64,000 nt of DNA from an uncultured Megasphaera sp. (GTDB taxonomy: Bacteria > Bacillota > Negativicutes > Veillonellales > Megasphaeraceae), in assembly GCA_900540735.1 (NCBI GenBank), contig UQHB01000011.1:4354-68353 (forward strand), given 5' to 3'. Positions 8,435 through 16,659 of this stretch are shown here, piece by piece; positions within the stretch are counted from its first letter, which is position 1; every line of letters begins with the position of its first letter. The notes beneath the pieces are model-generated. The model worked only from the letters and a program-made list of their open reading frames with translations. It was not told the DNA's origin and did no database searches. The position numbers and the translations under genes were made by a program.

Positions 8435-9025
8435 ATGACAAATGTAGAGAAAATGAAACAAGGCCTGTGGTACGATGCCAATTTTGATGAAGAACTACTG
8501 CGTCTGCGCGAAGAGGCGGCAGACTTAGTCTTTCAATTACGCCAGATTTCGCCGAAAGAAACGACAAAACGGGAAGAATTATTACGCCAATTATTTCCCC
8601 ATTGTGGTAAAGATGTGGTTATCTTCCAGCCTTTAGCTGTAGATTATGGCTTTCATACGTATATTGGCGACCATAGTTTTATAAATTATGGAGCCTATTT
8701 CATGGATGATGCGCCTATTCATATTGGTAGTCATTGCTTCATTGGCCCTAATTGCGGTCTCTATACGGCCATTCATGCAACCTTGCCGGATGAACGCAAC
8801 GCCGGTTGGGAACAGGCTAAACCCATTAAGATTGGCAATAACGTCTGGATTGGCGGCGATGTGACTATTTTGCCGGGCGTGACCATTGGCGACGGTACTA
8901 TTATTGGTGCAAAAAGCTGTGTGACTAAAGAGATTCCGGCTGGCGTTATTGCTGGTGGAAACCCATGCCGGGTCATTCGTGCTATTACAGCAGACGATAG
9001 TATTTGGAAGGAGAAGAGCGTGTGA
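8435..9025 (+). CDS. Maltose/galactoside O-acetyltransferase family protein
   Basis: 196-aa left-handed beta-helix acetyltransferase of the Maa/LacA type. The N-terminal EKMKQGLWYDANFDEEL helix pair is followed by hexapeptide repeats (IGSHCFIGPNCGLYTAIH with the catalytic His, then IGNNVWIGGDVTILPGVTIGDGTIIGAKS). It transfers acetyl from acetyl-CoA to a sugar hydroxyl; the exact substrate is not deducible. The stop codon overlaps the next start by one base (TGATG). Confidence 0.92.
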   Translation: MTNVEKMKQGLWYDANFDEELLRLREEAADLVFQLRQISPKETTKREELLRQLFPHCGKDVVIFQPLAVDYGFHTYIGDHSFINYGAYFMDDAPIHIGSHCFIGPNCGLYTAIHATLPDERNAGWEQAKPIKIGNNVWIGGDVTILPGVTIGDGTIIGAKSCVTKEIPAGVIAGGNPCRVIRAITADDSIWKEKSV

Positions 9026-9507
9026 TGAAAATTCAACTCGTAGAAGCATACGACCGCGTCGAGGACGTACGGCAAATCTTCGCCGAATATACGGCGTGGC
9101 TCTTGCAGTTAGACCCAAAGATGCAGGATAGTTTAGACCAACAGCATTATGAAGACGAAATCCTTCATTTAGAAGTCAAATACGGTAAGCCCCACGGACG
9201 GTTGTATTTGGCCTGTATCGATGGGAGAGTCGCTGGCTGTGCTGGCCTGCGGCAAGAAGCAGATGGCATTGGTGAAGTTAAACGGCTCTTCGTACGGCCT
9301 GCGTATCGAGGCCATCACGTAGGCAAAGTTTTATTAGAACGGATTATAGGAGACGCGAAAGCCATTGGCTACACGCGGCTCGTCCTTGACACGATGCCCC
9401 AAATGGCCCATGCTGTGCGGCTTTATACATCCTTAGGTTTCCGAGATATTCCTAAATACAATGACAATCCTGTAGACGAAGCTCTCTTTTTAGGGCGTTC
9501 TATATAA
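9025..9507 (+). CDS. GNAT family N-acetyltransferase
   Basis: 160 aa. Acetyl-CoA-binding motif A is seen as VKRLFVRPAYRGHHVGKVLLERI and motif B as LYTSLGFRDIP. Substrate unknown. ATG 9025 overlaps the previous stop by one base, with AAGGAGA ten bases upstream, so the two acetyltransferases form a coupled pair. An in-frame TTG at 9004 lies before the ribosome site and is rejected. Confidence 0.9.
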   Translation: MKIQLVEAYDRVEDVRQIFAEYTAWLLQLDPKMQDSLDQQHYEDEILHLEVKYGKPHGRLYLACIDGRVAGCAGLRQEADGIGEVKRLFVRPAYRGHHVGKVLLERIIGDAKAIGYTRLVLDTMPQMAHAVRLYTSLGFRDIPKYNDNPVDEALFLGRSI

Positions 9508-9517
9508 TAATGTATAT

Positions 9518-9552
9518 AAAAAGAGCCTGGCTCATACGAGTCAGGCTCTTTC
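9518..9552. terminator. Bidirectional terminator between GNAT gene and gltS
   Basis: AAAGAGCCTG / CAGGCTCTTT stem placed between convergent genes, with A-run and T-run flanks that serve both strands. Confidence 0.85.
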
Positions 9553-9562
9553 GTATCTGCTA

Positions 9563-10831
9563 TTAGTGTAAAAGATTTAAGAAAATCGTCAGAATAGATG
9601 CATTGACTGGGTCGATGATGAGGGAGCCAATGAGAGGAATGACGAAGAACGCTGTCGGTGCAGGCCCGAAGAGTTCCGTCATAGCCGTCATGTTGGCAAT
9701 AGCGTTCGGCGTTGCGCCGAGACCAAAGCCGCAAACACCAGAGGTCATAACGGCAGCTTCGTAGCTTTTGCCCATGACGCGGAAGACGATGAAGTACGCA
9801 AAGAGGGCCATAAAAACGGCTTGGCTCAGTAAGAGCACAATCATCGGTACGGCAAGGTTGCTGAGCTGCCATAATTTTAAGCCCATGAGGACGCATGTCA
9901 AGAAGACCGTTAAGCCTAAGTTGCCCAGGACTTCACTTTCACGCTGATAGACTTTGAAAGCATGCGTGAAATCAGCTGTATTACGGATAATGGCAGCGAC
10001 GAGCATGGCCCCAATATAGGCTGGGAAGGTCAGGCCAATGCTGTCGAGGAAACTACTGACTAAGGTGCCGAGGCCCATAGCCAGGAAGAGATGGGCCATA
10101 GCATTCATGAAGCGGTAGTTATCGATTGTTTGGCCTACTTTTAAATCTTTTTTAATCAGTTCATCTGCTTTTTCTACGTCGCCCGCAACGGCTTCGATTT
10201 TGTTGACTTCTGATTGGTACGTTTCCGGGTCGAGCCGTTCTGTGTCGGCTTTACTGTGCAAATGGAACGTGTGCACCAGCCGTTCGCCAACAGGGCCGCC
10301 AATGATGCCGCCTGCAACGAGGCCGAACGTCGCCGCTGCTACAGAAATAGTGAGGCCATTATCGAGGCCTGCTTTTTCTAAGACCGGCCCGAACGCCGCT
10401 GCTGTAGCATGGCCGCCGACCATGGGGATGGAGCCCGTAGCCAGACCCATTAAGGGCGTAATATCAAAGAGGGACGTCAGGCCAATGCCGATGACATCTT
10501 GACAGATAATCAAGACTGTCGTAATAATGGCCATTTTAAAGACGAGGACACCGCCCCGTTTAATAAGGCTCAGACTCGCCGTATAGCCGACACTCGTGAA
10601 AAAGAGCATCATACAGATGTTTTGCATAATTGTATCTTGCTCGTATTTCCAGAGGCCGTTTGTATATAATATAGTATTAGTGAAAGCAAATAAAATACCG
10701 CCGACCACAGGAGCAGGAATACAATATTGCCGCAAACATTTGATTTTCATACGCATAAATACGCCTACGTAATAGACGATAATGGCTGCAGCAAGGGTTT
10801 GATAAATATTAAGGTTAATCGCTAATGGCAT
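9563..10831 (-). CDS. gltS: Sodium/glutamate symporter (GltS family)
   Basis: About 422 aa, ten or more membrane segments. Sequence landmarks of the GltS family are MVGGHATAAAFGP and GLVAGGIIGGPVGERL in the first half, and the repeat-like GVCGFGLGATPNAIANMTA in the second. Imports glutamate with Na+. Start set at the ATG giving MPLAINLNIYQTL, which has AAGGAGG 11 bases upstream. The longer frame to 10903 has no site. Single-gene unit. Confidence 0.93.
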   Translation of the reverse strand: MPLAINLNIYQTLAAAIIVYYVGVFMRMKIKCLRQYCIPAPVVGGILFAFTNTILYTNGLWKYEQDTIMQNICMMLFFTSVGYTASLSLIKRGGVLVFKMAIITTVLIICQDVIGIGLTSLFDITPLMGLATGSIPMVGGHATAAAFGPVLEKAGLDNGLTISVAAATFGLVAGGIIGGPVGERLVHTFHLHSKADTERLDPETYQSEVNKIEAVAGDVEKADELIKKDLKVGQTIDNYRFMNAMAHLFLAMGLGTLVSSFLDSIGLTFPAYIGAMLVAAIIRNTADFTHAFKVYQRESEVLGNLGLTVFLTCVLMGLKLWQLSNLAVPMIVLLLSQAVFMALFAYFIVFRVMGKSYEAAVMTSGVCGFGLGATPNAIANMTAMTELFGPAPTAFFVIPLIGSLIIDPVNASILTIFLNLLH

Positions 10832-10961
10832 AATAGCCCATTCCTCCTTACACGATACGTTATATGTACCGCAATGTATGTATGACAACTTATATAATAG
10901 CAAAAAAAACTAAACTGTACAATTATAAATACGTATAAAATTTGCATCTCTTATATACTTT

Positions 10962-12176
10962 TTATATTTCGCATGATGAAATAATGTAAGGAGAATGAGT
11001 ATAATCTTGCCGCCCTTGGCGATACGCAGGCTCTTGCATGGAAAGAGCTTGAAGGTCTGTGCCCAGGCAATCATAGTAGAACTGTTCTTGCCTTAAGGGG
11101 GAGAGCTTTTTCATATCCGTTGCGACTTTCGTGACTATAGGAATCCGCTTTTTACTGCCCTTCAGTAAGGCGCGCCCACGAGGGGCTACGGCGAGGATGC
11201 GGGCGTATTGGGGGCCGTCCGTATAGGAAGCTGTCACGATGGTACGAGGCAGGCGAAGCGTCGTGTAGACACCCATACGGCAGAGACGGCTGTACGAATA
11301 ACGTCGTGTCTTTAGGGCCGCCATGGCTTCGTCCCATGTAGGAGCTTGCTGATACACGCGATGCCAGCGATTTTCTAAACCTTCTGTAAAGGCCGGATAG
11401 GTCTGCAAGACTGTAGGCGGCGTGATGCGGTTGGCATATAGGACGAGGTCATGGTAGCGGTCGTACGAGACCATCTGCCCTTGCTGAACGAGGGAGACTA
11501 TATCCGTGTATTCGTCTGCTGGTACATAGGGCTTGATGGCTTCGATGTCGAGGGTCCTAAGGTGTGTGCGCAAGGCAGAAGCACTAGCAAAGGCACGATG
11601 GACAATCGGTGCATCGTGGGTCGTGCCGAGACGGCGAATAGGGAGGAGCTCCATGTGCGGTGCATAGGTCACGATGGCTTTCGTATATTCTAAGGCTAAG
11701 AGAGAGTTTGGCGAATCTAAGAGGGCTTGCTGGTCCGGGCAGCGTTGGCGCAGTGCTTCCGTTACGTATTGGCCATACGGCTGGCCTTGGTGATTTTGGA
11801 TAGGTAAGTCTCGGATAGTAGTAGCTTCTTGCGCAAGTTGGCGAAAGGCAGCAGCTGTACCGGTTTCGACACCGCAAGCAATAGTATCACAGCCGAGTTT
11901 CGCTGCTAGTCGGACAGCACCACTGGCAAAGCCGTTGGCACTAGAGACGGCATAGACGAGAGGCAGCTCTATGACGACATCGGCACCGTGGCGGAGTGCC
12001 CAAGCAGCGCGGGTCCATTTGTCAAACAGGGCTGGTTCTCCGCGCTGAACGAAGGCACCGCTCATGATGATAGCAAGAGACGCGTCATTTCCTACGTGCT
12101 GGCGAATGGCTGTGAGCAAATACTGATGGCCTAGATGGAAGGGATTATATTCTGCAATGACCGCAATCGTTTTCAT
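10962..12176 (-). CDS. tmcAL: tRNA(Met) cytidine acetate ligase
   Basis: 404 aa. HxGH nucleotidyltransferase motif in AEYNPFHLGHQYLL, then SGAFVQRGEPALFDKWTRA, diagnostic of the TmcAL (former YlbM) family. It activates acetate with ATP and forms N4-acetylcytidine at the wobble position of elongator tRNA-Met. Use of free acetate fits an acetate producer, and ackA lies nearby, though divergently. Confidence 0.93.
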   Translation of the reverse strand: MKTIAVIAEYNPFHLGHQYLLTAIRQHVGNDASLAIIMSGAFVQRGEPALFDKWTRAAWALRHGADVVIELPLVYAVSSANGFASGAVRLAAKLGCDTIACGVETGTAAAFRQLAQEATTIRDLPIQNHQGQPYGQYVTEALRQRCPDQQALLDSPNSLLALEYTKAIVTYAPHMELLPIRRLGTTHDAPIVHRAFASASALRTHLRTLDIEAIKPYVPADEYTDIVSLVQQGQMVSYDRYHDLVLYANRITPPTVLQTYPAFTEGLENRWHRVYQQAPTWDEAMAALKTRRYSYSRLCRMGVYTTLRLPRTIVTASYTDGPQYARILAVAPRGRALLKGSKKRIPIVTKVATDMKKLSPLRQEQFYYDCLGTDLQALSMQEPAYRQGRQDYTHSPYIISSCEI

Positions 12177-12270
12177 TAATTTTCTCCTCTTTATAATATA
12201 TACGTTATTATACGGATAATTTTCCTCTTGGCAATGAAAAATTTCTCTTTTTATCGCTCTTGTAATATGC

Positions 12271-12276
12271 TATAAT
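12271..12276 (+). promoter_or_regulatory. -10 element for the lipoprotein/ackA unit
   Basis: TATAAT at 12271-12276 in the divergent gap between tmcAL and the lipoprotein gene. The -35 is poor (TTTTTA, 17 bases upstream). Confidence 0.4.
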
Positions 12277-12314
12277 AATTTTAGTCTGTAGAAAGCAATA
12301 GTATAGGTGATGGT

Positions 12315-12854
12315 ATGAAATATTGGAAAACCGCCGCTGTCATGCTCCTCATGGGCGCGTCAGTGACACTCGCCGGTTGTGGAACTACGCCGACGATGAT
12401 GGAAGAGTATAGTTTTGGTCAAGTCCAGCTCAAAGCGGGAAATTCAGAAGTGTATATGGACAGTCCTTTTGATTTGGCCCATGTAAAACGGCAAGATAAT
12501 GATAGCATGATGTACATTAATAAAGATGACCATGTCGTCATTGCCGTTACGTCCCAAGCCTTAACTAGCGGCAATGCGCAAGCCATGGCCGAGCAAGACG
12601 TGGCCACGCAAAAACAGACACTCCAAGCTACAGATCTGCAAACGAAGTTGTCTCCGACGACAGTCAATGGCAAACCTGCTGTAGAAGGAGATTACTCCTT
12701 TACAGTCGCTGTCCACGGCAACGAAGTGCCTATTGTCTCGCGGAATCTCTTCTTTGAAGATACAGACCAAGTATGGCATATTATGTACCAGTATCGTCAG
12801 TCTGACGAAATGGGCAAAGAAGTCACAGACTATGTCTTTGGTCACATCCACTAA
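12315..12854 (+). CDS. Putative lipoprotein
   Basis: 179 aa. Type II signal peptide with lipobox LAGC (Cys ~21), so probably membrane-anchored and facing outward. The rest is a small alpha/beta domain without a family I recognise; repeated phrases such as DDHVVIAVTSQAL and FFEDTDQVWHIMYQYR resemble PsbP/YjbF-like fatty lipoproteins, but this is weak. Only 34 bases separate it from ackA, so co-transcription is likely. Confidence 0.8.
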   Translation: MKYWKTAAVMLLMGASVTLAGCGTTPTMMEEYSFGQVQLKAGNSEVYMDSPFDLAHVKRQDNDSMMYINKDDHVVIAVTSQALTSGNAQAMAEQDVATQKQTLQATDLQTKLSPTTVNGKPAVEGDYSFTVAVHGNEVPIVSRNLFFEDTDQVWHIMYQYRQSDEMGKEVTDYVFGHIH

Positions 12855-12888
12855 AATTTATAAGACTAATGAAAGAGGGTAAATTAGC

Positions 12889-14082
12889 ATGATCGTTTTG
12901 GTTGTAAACTGCGGCAGCTCATCCTTGAAGTACCAGTTAATTAACATGGACAATGAAGAAGTTATGGCAAAAGGCCTCGTTGAAAAAATTGGCCTTTCTG
13001 ACTCTCTCTTGACACACAAATGGAATGGTCAGAAAAAAGAAGTTGCTCAGTCTATTCCTGATCACAAAGTTGCTGTCAAACTCGTATTGGATATCTTAAC
13101 TGAATCTGGCGTTATCAAATCCATGTCCGAAATTGATGCTGTTGGCCATCGTGTCGTTCATGGCGGCGAAGAATTCGCAGCTTCCACGGTGATTACAGAT
13201 GACGTTATGAAAGCACTCGAAAAATGCTCTGCTTTTGCACCGCTCCACAATCCGGCTAACATCATCGGCATCAACGCTTGCGCAGAAATCATGCCGGGCG
13301 TACCGCAGGTTGCTGTCTTCGATACAGCATTCCATCAGACCATGCCGGCACAAGCTTACATGTATGGCCTTCCGTATGAACTGTACAAAGAAAACGGTAT
13401 CCGCCGTTACGGCTTCCACGGCACAAGCCATCGTTATGTAGCTGGTGAAATCGCTAAAGTTCTCGGCAAAAAAGTCGAAGACTTACGCATCATCAACTGC
13501 CACTTAGGCAACGGTTCTTCCTTATGCGCTATTAAAAACGGCAAATCTGTTGATACGACTATGGGCTTCACACCACTTGCTGGTGTTCTCATGGGCACAC
13601 GCTGCGGCGACATCGACCCGGCTATCGTTACGACTGTGATGGACCAGAAAGGTCTTTCCACAAAAGATATGGATATGCTCATGAATAAAAAATCTGGCGT
13701 ACTCGGTATTTCCGGTGTATCCAGCGACTTCCGTGACCTTGGCGACGCTGCTAAAGAAGGCAACGAACGGGCACAACTCGCACTCGATATGTTCCATTAC
13801 CAAGTTCGTAAAGAAATCGGCGCATTCGCAGCTGCTATGGGCGGCGTAGACGTTATTACCTTTACGGCTGGTGTTGGCGAAAACGGTATCGAAGACCGTG
13901 CAGCTATCTGCAAAGGCCTCGAATACCTCGGTGCTAAACTCGATCCGGAAAAGAACAACGTTCGTGGCAAAGATGCTGAAATCAGCACAGCTGATTCGAC
14001 AGTTAAACTCTATGTCATTCCGACAAACGAAGAACTCATGATTGCTCGCGATACGAAAGAACTCGTTTCGGCAGCAAAATAA
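12889..14082 (+). CDS. ackA: Acetate kinase
   Basis: 397 aa, normal length. ASKHA-fold signatures: VLVVNCGSSSLKYQL at the N-terminus, HRVVHGGE, GFHGTSHRYV, CHLGNGSS and TAGVGENG. Converts acetyl phosphate and ADP to acetate and ATP, the main substrate-level ATP step from pyruvate with the PFOR encoded downstream. No phosphotransacetylase gene is in the window. Confidence 0.98.
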   Translation: MIVLVVNCGSSSLKYQLINMDNEEVMAKGLVEKIGLSDSLLTHKWNGQKKEVAQSIPDHKVAVKLVLDILTESGVIKSMSEIDAVGHRVVHGGEEFAASTVITDDVMKALEKCSAFAPLHNPANIIGINACAEIMPGVPQVAVFDTAFHQTMPAQAYMYGLPYELYKENGIRRYGFHGTSHRYVAGEIAKVLGKKVEDLRIINCHLGNGSSLCAIKNGKSVDTTMGFTPLAGVLMGTRCGDIDPAIVTTVMDQKGLSTKDMDMLMNKKSGVLGISGVSSDFRDLGDAAKEGNERAQLALDMFHYQVRKEIGAFAAAMGGVDVITFTAGVGENGIEDRAAICKGLEYLGAKLDPEKNNVRGKDAEISTADSTVKLYVIPTNEELMIARDTKELVSAAK

Positions 14083-14097
14083 TTACACTATACGCTG

Positions 14098-14213
14098 GTG
14101 AAGGATAGAGCATGATGCTCCCTTCACGTGCCAGGTGGGGGGGCCAAGGCGCACAGCAATGCAAGGTTTTGTATTGCTGTCGTAGAGGCCCCTATTTTAA
14201 TGGGGTGAACAAC
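14098..14213 (+). ncRNA. Candidate structured leader RNA of the HAD gene (possible riboswitch, unclassified)
   Basis: Hairpin 1: GTGAAGG (14098-14104)/CCTTCAC (14121-14127) with an inner AGCA/TGCT. Hairpin 2: 14153-14180, a 12-bp stem (one G-T pair) with GGTT loop, enclosed by GGGGCC (14140-14145)/GGCCCC (14187-14192). The CCCC at 14189-14192 can pair instead with GGGG at 14202-14205, the likely ribosome site of the next gene. This mutually exclusive pairing looks like an on/off switch. It matches no riboswitch consensus I know. Confidence 0.45.
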
Positions 14214-14906
14214 ATGAAACTAGTCTATTGGGATATTGATGGAACACTGATTAACACAGGCCGGGCCGGACTCTATGCAATTGAAGAAGTATTCCATACA
14301 CTGCCTGGTAAAGAACATTTGCCAGTACCGAAAATTGCTGCTGGTGGGCGCACAGATAATTACATTTGCCAACAGTTGCTGTATAAAGCAACTGGCATTA
14401 TGCCCACAGACGATGAAGTCAGCACCTTTTGCCGGGGCTATGAAAAGAAGCTCTTAAAATGGCTGAAAGTCAAGCAAGACGAAGGCGTGATTTTCCATCA
14501 TGTCCGCTCGATTTTAGCGGCTTTTGCTGAAAAAGAAGGGTATAAACAGCTGCTCTTGACCGGAAATAGTGTGTATGGTGCGCAAATGAAGCTGGATTTC
14601 TTTGATTTGTCCCAATATTTTGATTTTGCTCACTCCGGCTTTGCATGTCAGTACTATTATCGCGATGACCTGGCAAAAAATGCGTACCGCATTGCTAAAG
14701 ACGCGTGGGGCGATGCCATTGAAGACATGTTCGTCATTGGTGATACGCCGTACGATATTCAATGCGGCAAAGCAATTGGCGCAAAAACCATTTCTGTCGC
14801 TACAGGCCATTATGATTACGACCACTTAGCATCGTGCAAACCCTGGAAATTAATCAAAGAATTACCGGAACCGGAAGCATTCCAAGCATTATTAGAAGAA
14901 GATTAA
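14214..14906 (+). CDS. HAD-superfamily hydrolase (phosphoglycolate-phosphatase-like)
   Basis: 230 aa. Motif I is DIDGTLINTGRAG (nucleophile Asp and acid Asp), motif II LLTGNS, and the C-terminal motif IV VIGDTPYDIQCGKAIGAKTISV. The helical cap lies between residues ~20 and 90. Hydrolyses a small phosphate ester; substrate unknown. Start at ATG 14214 with GGGGTG six bases upstream. The in-frame extension to 14112 runs through the structured leader and is rejected. Confidence 0.9.
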   Translation: MKLVYWDIDGTLINTGRAGLYAIEEVFHTLPGKEHLPVPKIAAGGRTDNYICQQLLYKATGIMPTDDEVSTFCRGYEKKLLKWLKVKQDEGVIFHHVRSILAAFAEKEGYKQLLLTGNSVYGAQMKLDFFDLSQYFDFAHSGFACQYYYRDDLAKNAYRIAKDAWGDAIEDMFVIGDTPYDIQCGKAIGAKTISVATGHYDYDHLASCKPWKLIKELPEPEAFQALLEED

Positions 14907-14916
14907 TGGCAAAAGA

Positions 14917-14949
14917 AAACTCCCTTGCTTATAGAGCAGGGGAGTTTTT
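14917..14949. terminator. Bidirectional terminator
   Basis: ACTCCCTTGCT/AGCAGGGGAGT stem with A-run before and T-run after, between convergent genes. Confidence 0.85.
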
Positions 14950-14955
14950 GTCATG

Positions 14956-15270
14956 CTATGGATTCAGTTTCCATGTATTTTGCAGGACCCTGAAATTCAA
15001 GTCATGCCATTTCTTTTGTAAATCATCGTTCGTCGTGTACATCGAATAGAGAAGATTGTTGTGTTTCTTCACAGACTGCTCAAGCTGAGCAATGCGGGCA
15101 TCTTGCATTTGGGTCAACGAAATCAAAGATGATACCTGTATTTGCAAGGTCAGAATCCAACAAAACTCGATAATGGCCACGACTAAGATGATGCGTTCTG
15201 ATGAGGAAAGAGCCTGCCAATGCTTTTTCAGCATAGCTTTTACAGCTCTTGTATTACTTTTTGTAAACAT
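14956..15270 (-). CDS. Small membrane protein with coiled-coil tail
   Basis: 104 aa. Basic N-terminus, one membrane segment (IILVVAIIEFCWILTLQIQV, ~27-46) and a heptad-like helix (LTQMQDARIAQLEQSVKKHN) giving a likely coiled coil. No family recognised. It starts 15 bases after the LysR gene on the same strand, so it is probably co-transcribed with the regulator. Confidence 0.6.
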   Translation of the reverse strand: MFTKSNTRAVKAMLKKHWQALSSSERIILVVAIIEFCWILTLQIQVSSLISLTQMQDARIAQLEQSVKKHNNLLYSMYTTNDDLQKKWHDLNFRVLQNTWKLNP

Positions 15271-15285
15271 AACCTTAGTGATATC

Positions 15286-16197
15286 TTATAAATTTGAGAT
15301 AGTCCGCGTTTTATTACGGACAAAATCAAGCCATAATTGTGCTGCATGGGACAAATAATGGCCTCGTTTCCAAATGACATAAAGCACATGCATGATTTCC
15401 GGTTCCACTAAGGGACGGACAACGACCGATTCGGACACGCGCGGCGAGCTTTCTTTCGTCGGGCACAGACGGCTTGGCAAGAGGGCTACGCCCAGGTTTG
15501 CCACGACGGTCTGAATCATGAGGTCACGCTGGCTCGTTTCAAAGACGATCTTCGGCTGGAAGCCAATGCGTTTACAGTGCTGAATGATTTCGTCGTGTAA
15601 GTTAAAATCATCACGATATAAGACGAGGGATTCGTTCGCTAACTTCTTGAGAGGGATTGTCTTTTCCTTGCTCAAGATATTATCCCGGTGAATGATAATA
15701 TTCATCGGGTCCTGGGTTAAGAAGAACGATTCGAAGTCTTTTTCCTTAGGTTGTGTGCAGACAATACCTAAATCAATAAGTCCTTCTTGTACGCTGATTT
15801 CAACTTTTTTCGAGCCGTGTTCATATAAGTCGAGTTCGATTTGAGGATACTCTTGTTTAAAGGCACCTAATAAATTTGCAAAAATAGGAGCACCCGTAAT
15901 CGGCGGTAAACCAATGAGAACAGTTCCCTGTTCTAACTTAAATTCATTTTCAAAATCAACCTTTAAATGTTCAAACATGAACACAACACGTTTTGCATGA
16001 GATAAGAAAATAGTGCCGGCATCAGTAAGCTCTACAGCCTTGGCATTCCGCATAAACAGTACGACTCCGAGCTCTTCTTCCAAGGCTTTGATGGTACGGC
16101 TAATGGCAGACTGGGATATATGCAGCGTCCGGGCCGCCTTACTAAATGATTTCTTATCTGCAACTTCTACGAAGTATTTAAGATGATGGAAATCCAT
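15286..16197 (-). CDS. LysR-family transcriptional regulator
   Basis: 303 aa. N-terminal winged HTH (FVEVADKKSFSKAARTLHISQSAISRTIKALEEELG) followed by the two-lobe LysR effector domain (~90-300) with LGVALLPSRL. Start at ATG 16197 with AGGAGG eight bases upstream; the longer frame to 16224 is before that site. It is transcribed divergently from the PFOR gene, and a T-N11-A palindrome lies in the shared gap, so PFOR or the regulator itself is a plausible target. The effector is not deducible. Confidence 0.93.
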   Translation of the reverse strand: MDFHHLKYFVEVADKKSFSKAARTLHISQSAISRTIKALEEELGVVLFMRNAKAVELTDAGTIFLSHAKRVVFMFEHLKVDFENEFKLEQGTVLIGLPPITGAPIFANLLGAFKQEYPQIELDLYEHGSKKVEISVQEGLIDLGIVCTQPKEKDFESFFLTQDPMNIIIHRDNILSKEKTIPLKKLANESLVLYRDDFNLHDEIIQHCKRIGFQPKIVFETSQRDLMIQTVVANLGVALLPSRLCPTKESSPRVSESVVVRPLVEPEIMHVLYVIWKRGHYLSHAAQLWLDFVRNKTRTISNL

Positions 16198-16391
16198 AAC
16201 GCCACCTCCTGTATAAATGGACACCCAAAAAGTATATGTTTACAAATTAGCACAAAGTAATGTTCAAAATGGCAACGCAATCCTATTGAATTTCTTCGCC
16301 TCAAAGCATATAATTAGAGCGTAAGGAAAAGTTACAAAGTCGTTCGGATTGTGATGGTCAGATAAAAAGAAGGTCCTTTATGCGCATCTCT

Positions 16392-16415
16392 GTAATACTA
16401 CATCTATAGTATTAC
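16392..16415. promoter_or_regulatory. LysR-type binding palindrome
   Basis: GTAATACTA-N6-TAGTATTAC, a perfect 9-bp inverted repeat containing the T-N11-A LysR core. It lies between the divergent LysR and PFOR genes, 13 bases before a TTGACA (16428-16433). Confidence 0.55.
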
Positions 16416-16427
16416 AAAATGTGAATA

Positions 16428-16659
16428 TTGACAATACCTTTTTTGAATATTACCTGTACCTTCCTAACAAGTTGCTCTATTCGTACAGAGTGTAGGACGT
16501 GTATGCACAAGACGCATGCAACCGCAAGTGTTTGTGGTTACTTAAAACGTATGCGCACAGTACATATGAGAAAAAAGACGAATGTCTTTTAACTTTGTCT
16601 AAGATATAGGTATTCCTATATTGAGGTTATATATTTTAATTAAGGAGCGTGTTTTATCT
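16428..16659 (+). promoter_or_regulatory. Probable promoter and structured leader of the PFOR gene
   Basis: TTGACA at 16428-16433 has no good -10 (TATTAC at 16449 is nearest), so the start is uncertain. Three hairpins follow before the gene. One has arms AACCGCAA/TTGTGGTT near 16519-16538. The second is AAAAGAC-GAAT-GTCTTTT (16573-16590). The third is ATATAGG-TATT-CCTATAT (16604-16621). The ~230-base stretch contains no convincing ORF. Confidence 0.4.

Noticed and set aside
14112..14213. N-terminal extension of the HAD protein.
   Set aside because: It would translate the structured leader, the first conserved residues begin at 14214, and the GGGGTG site fits that ATG.
16621..16659. TTG start giving 13 extra residues on the PFOR.
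   Set aside because: It precedes the AAGGAG site; the family start is MSKFKTMDGNEAAA.
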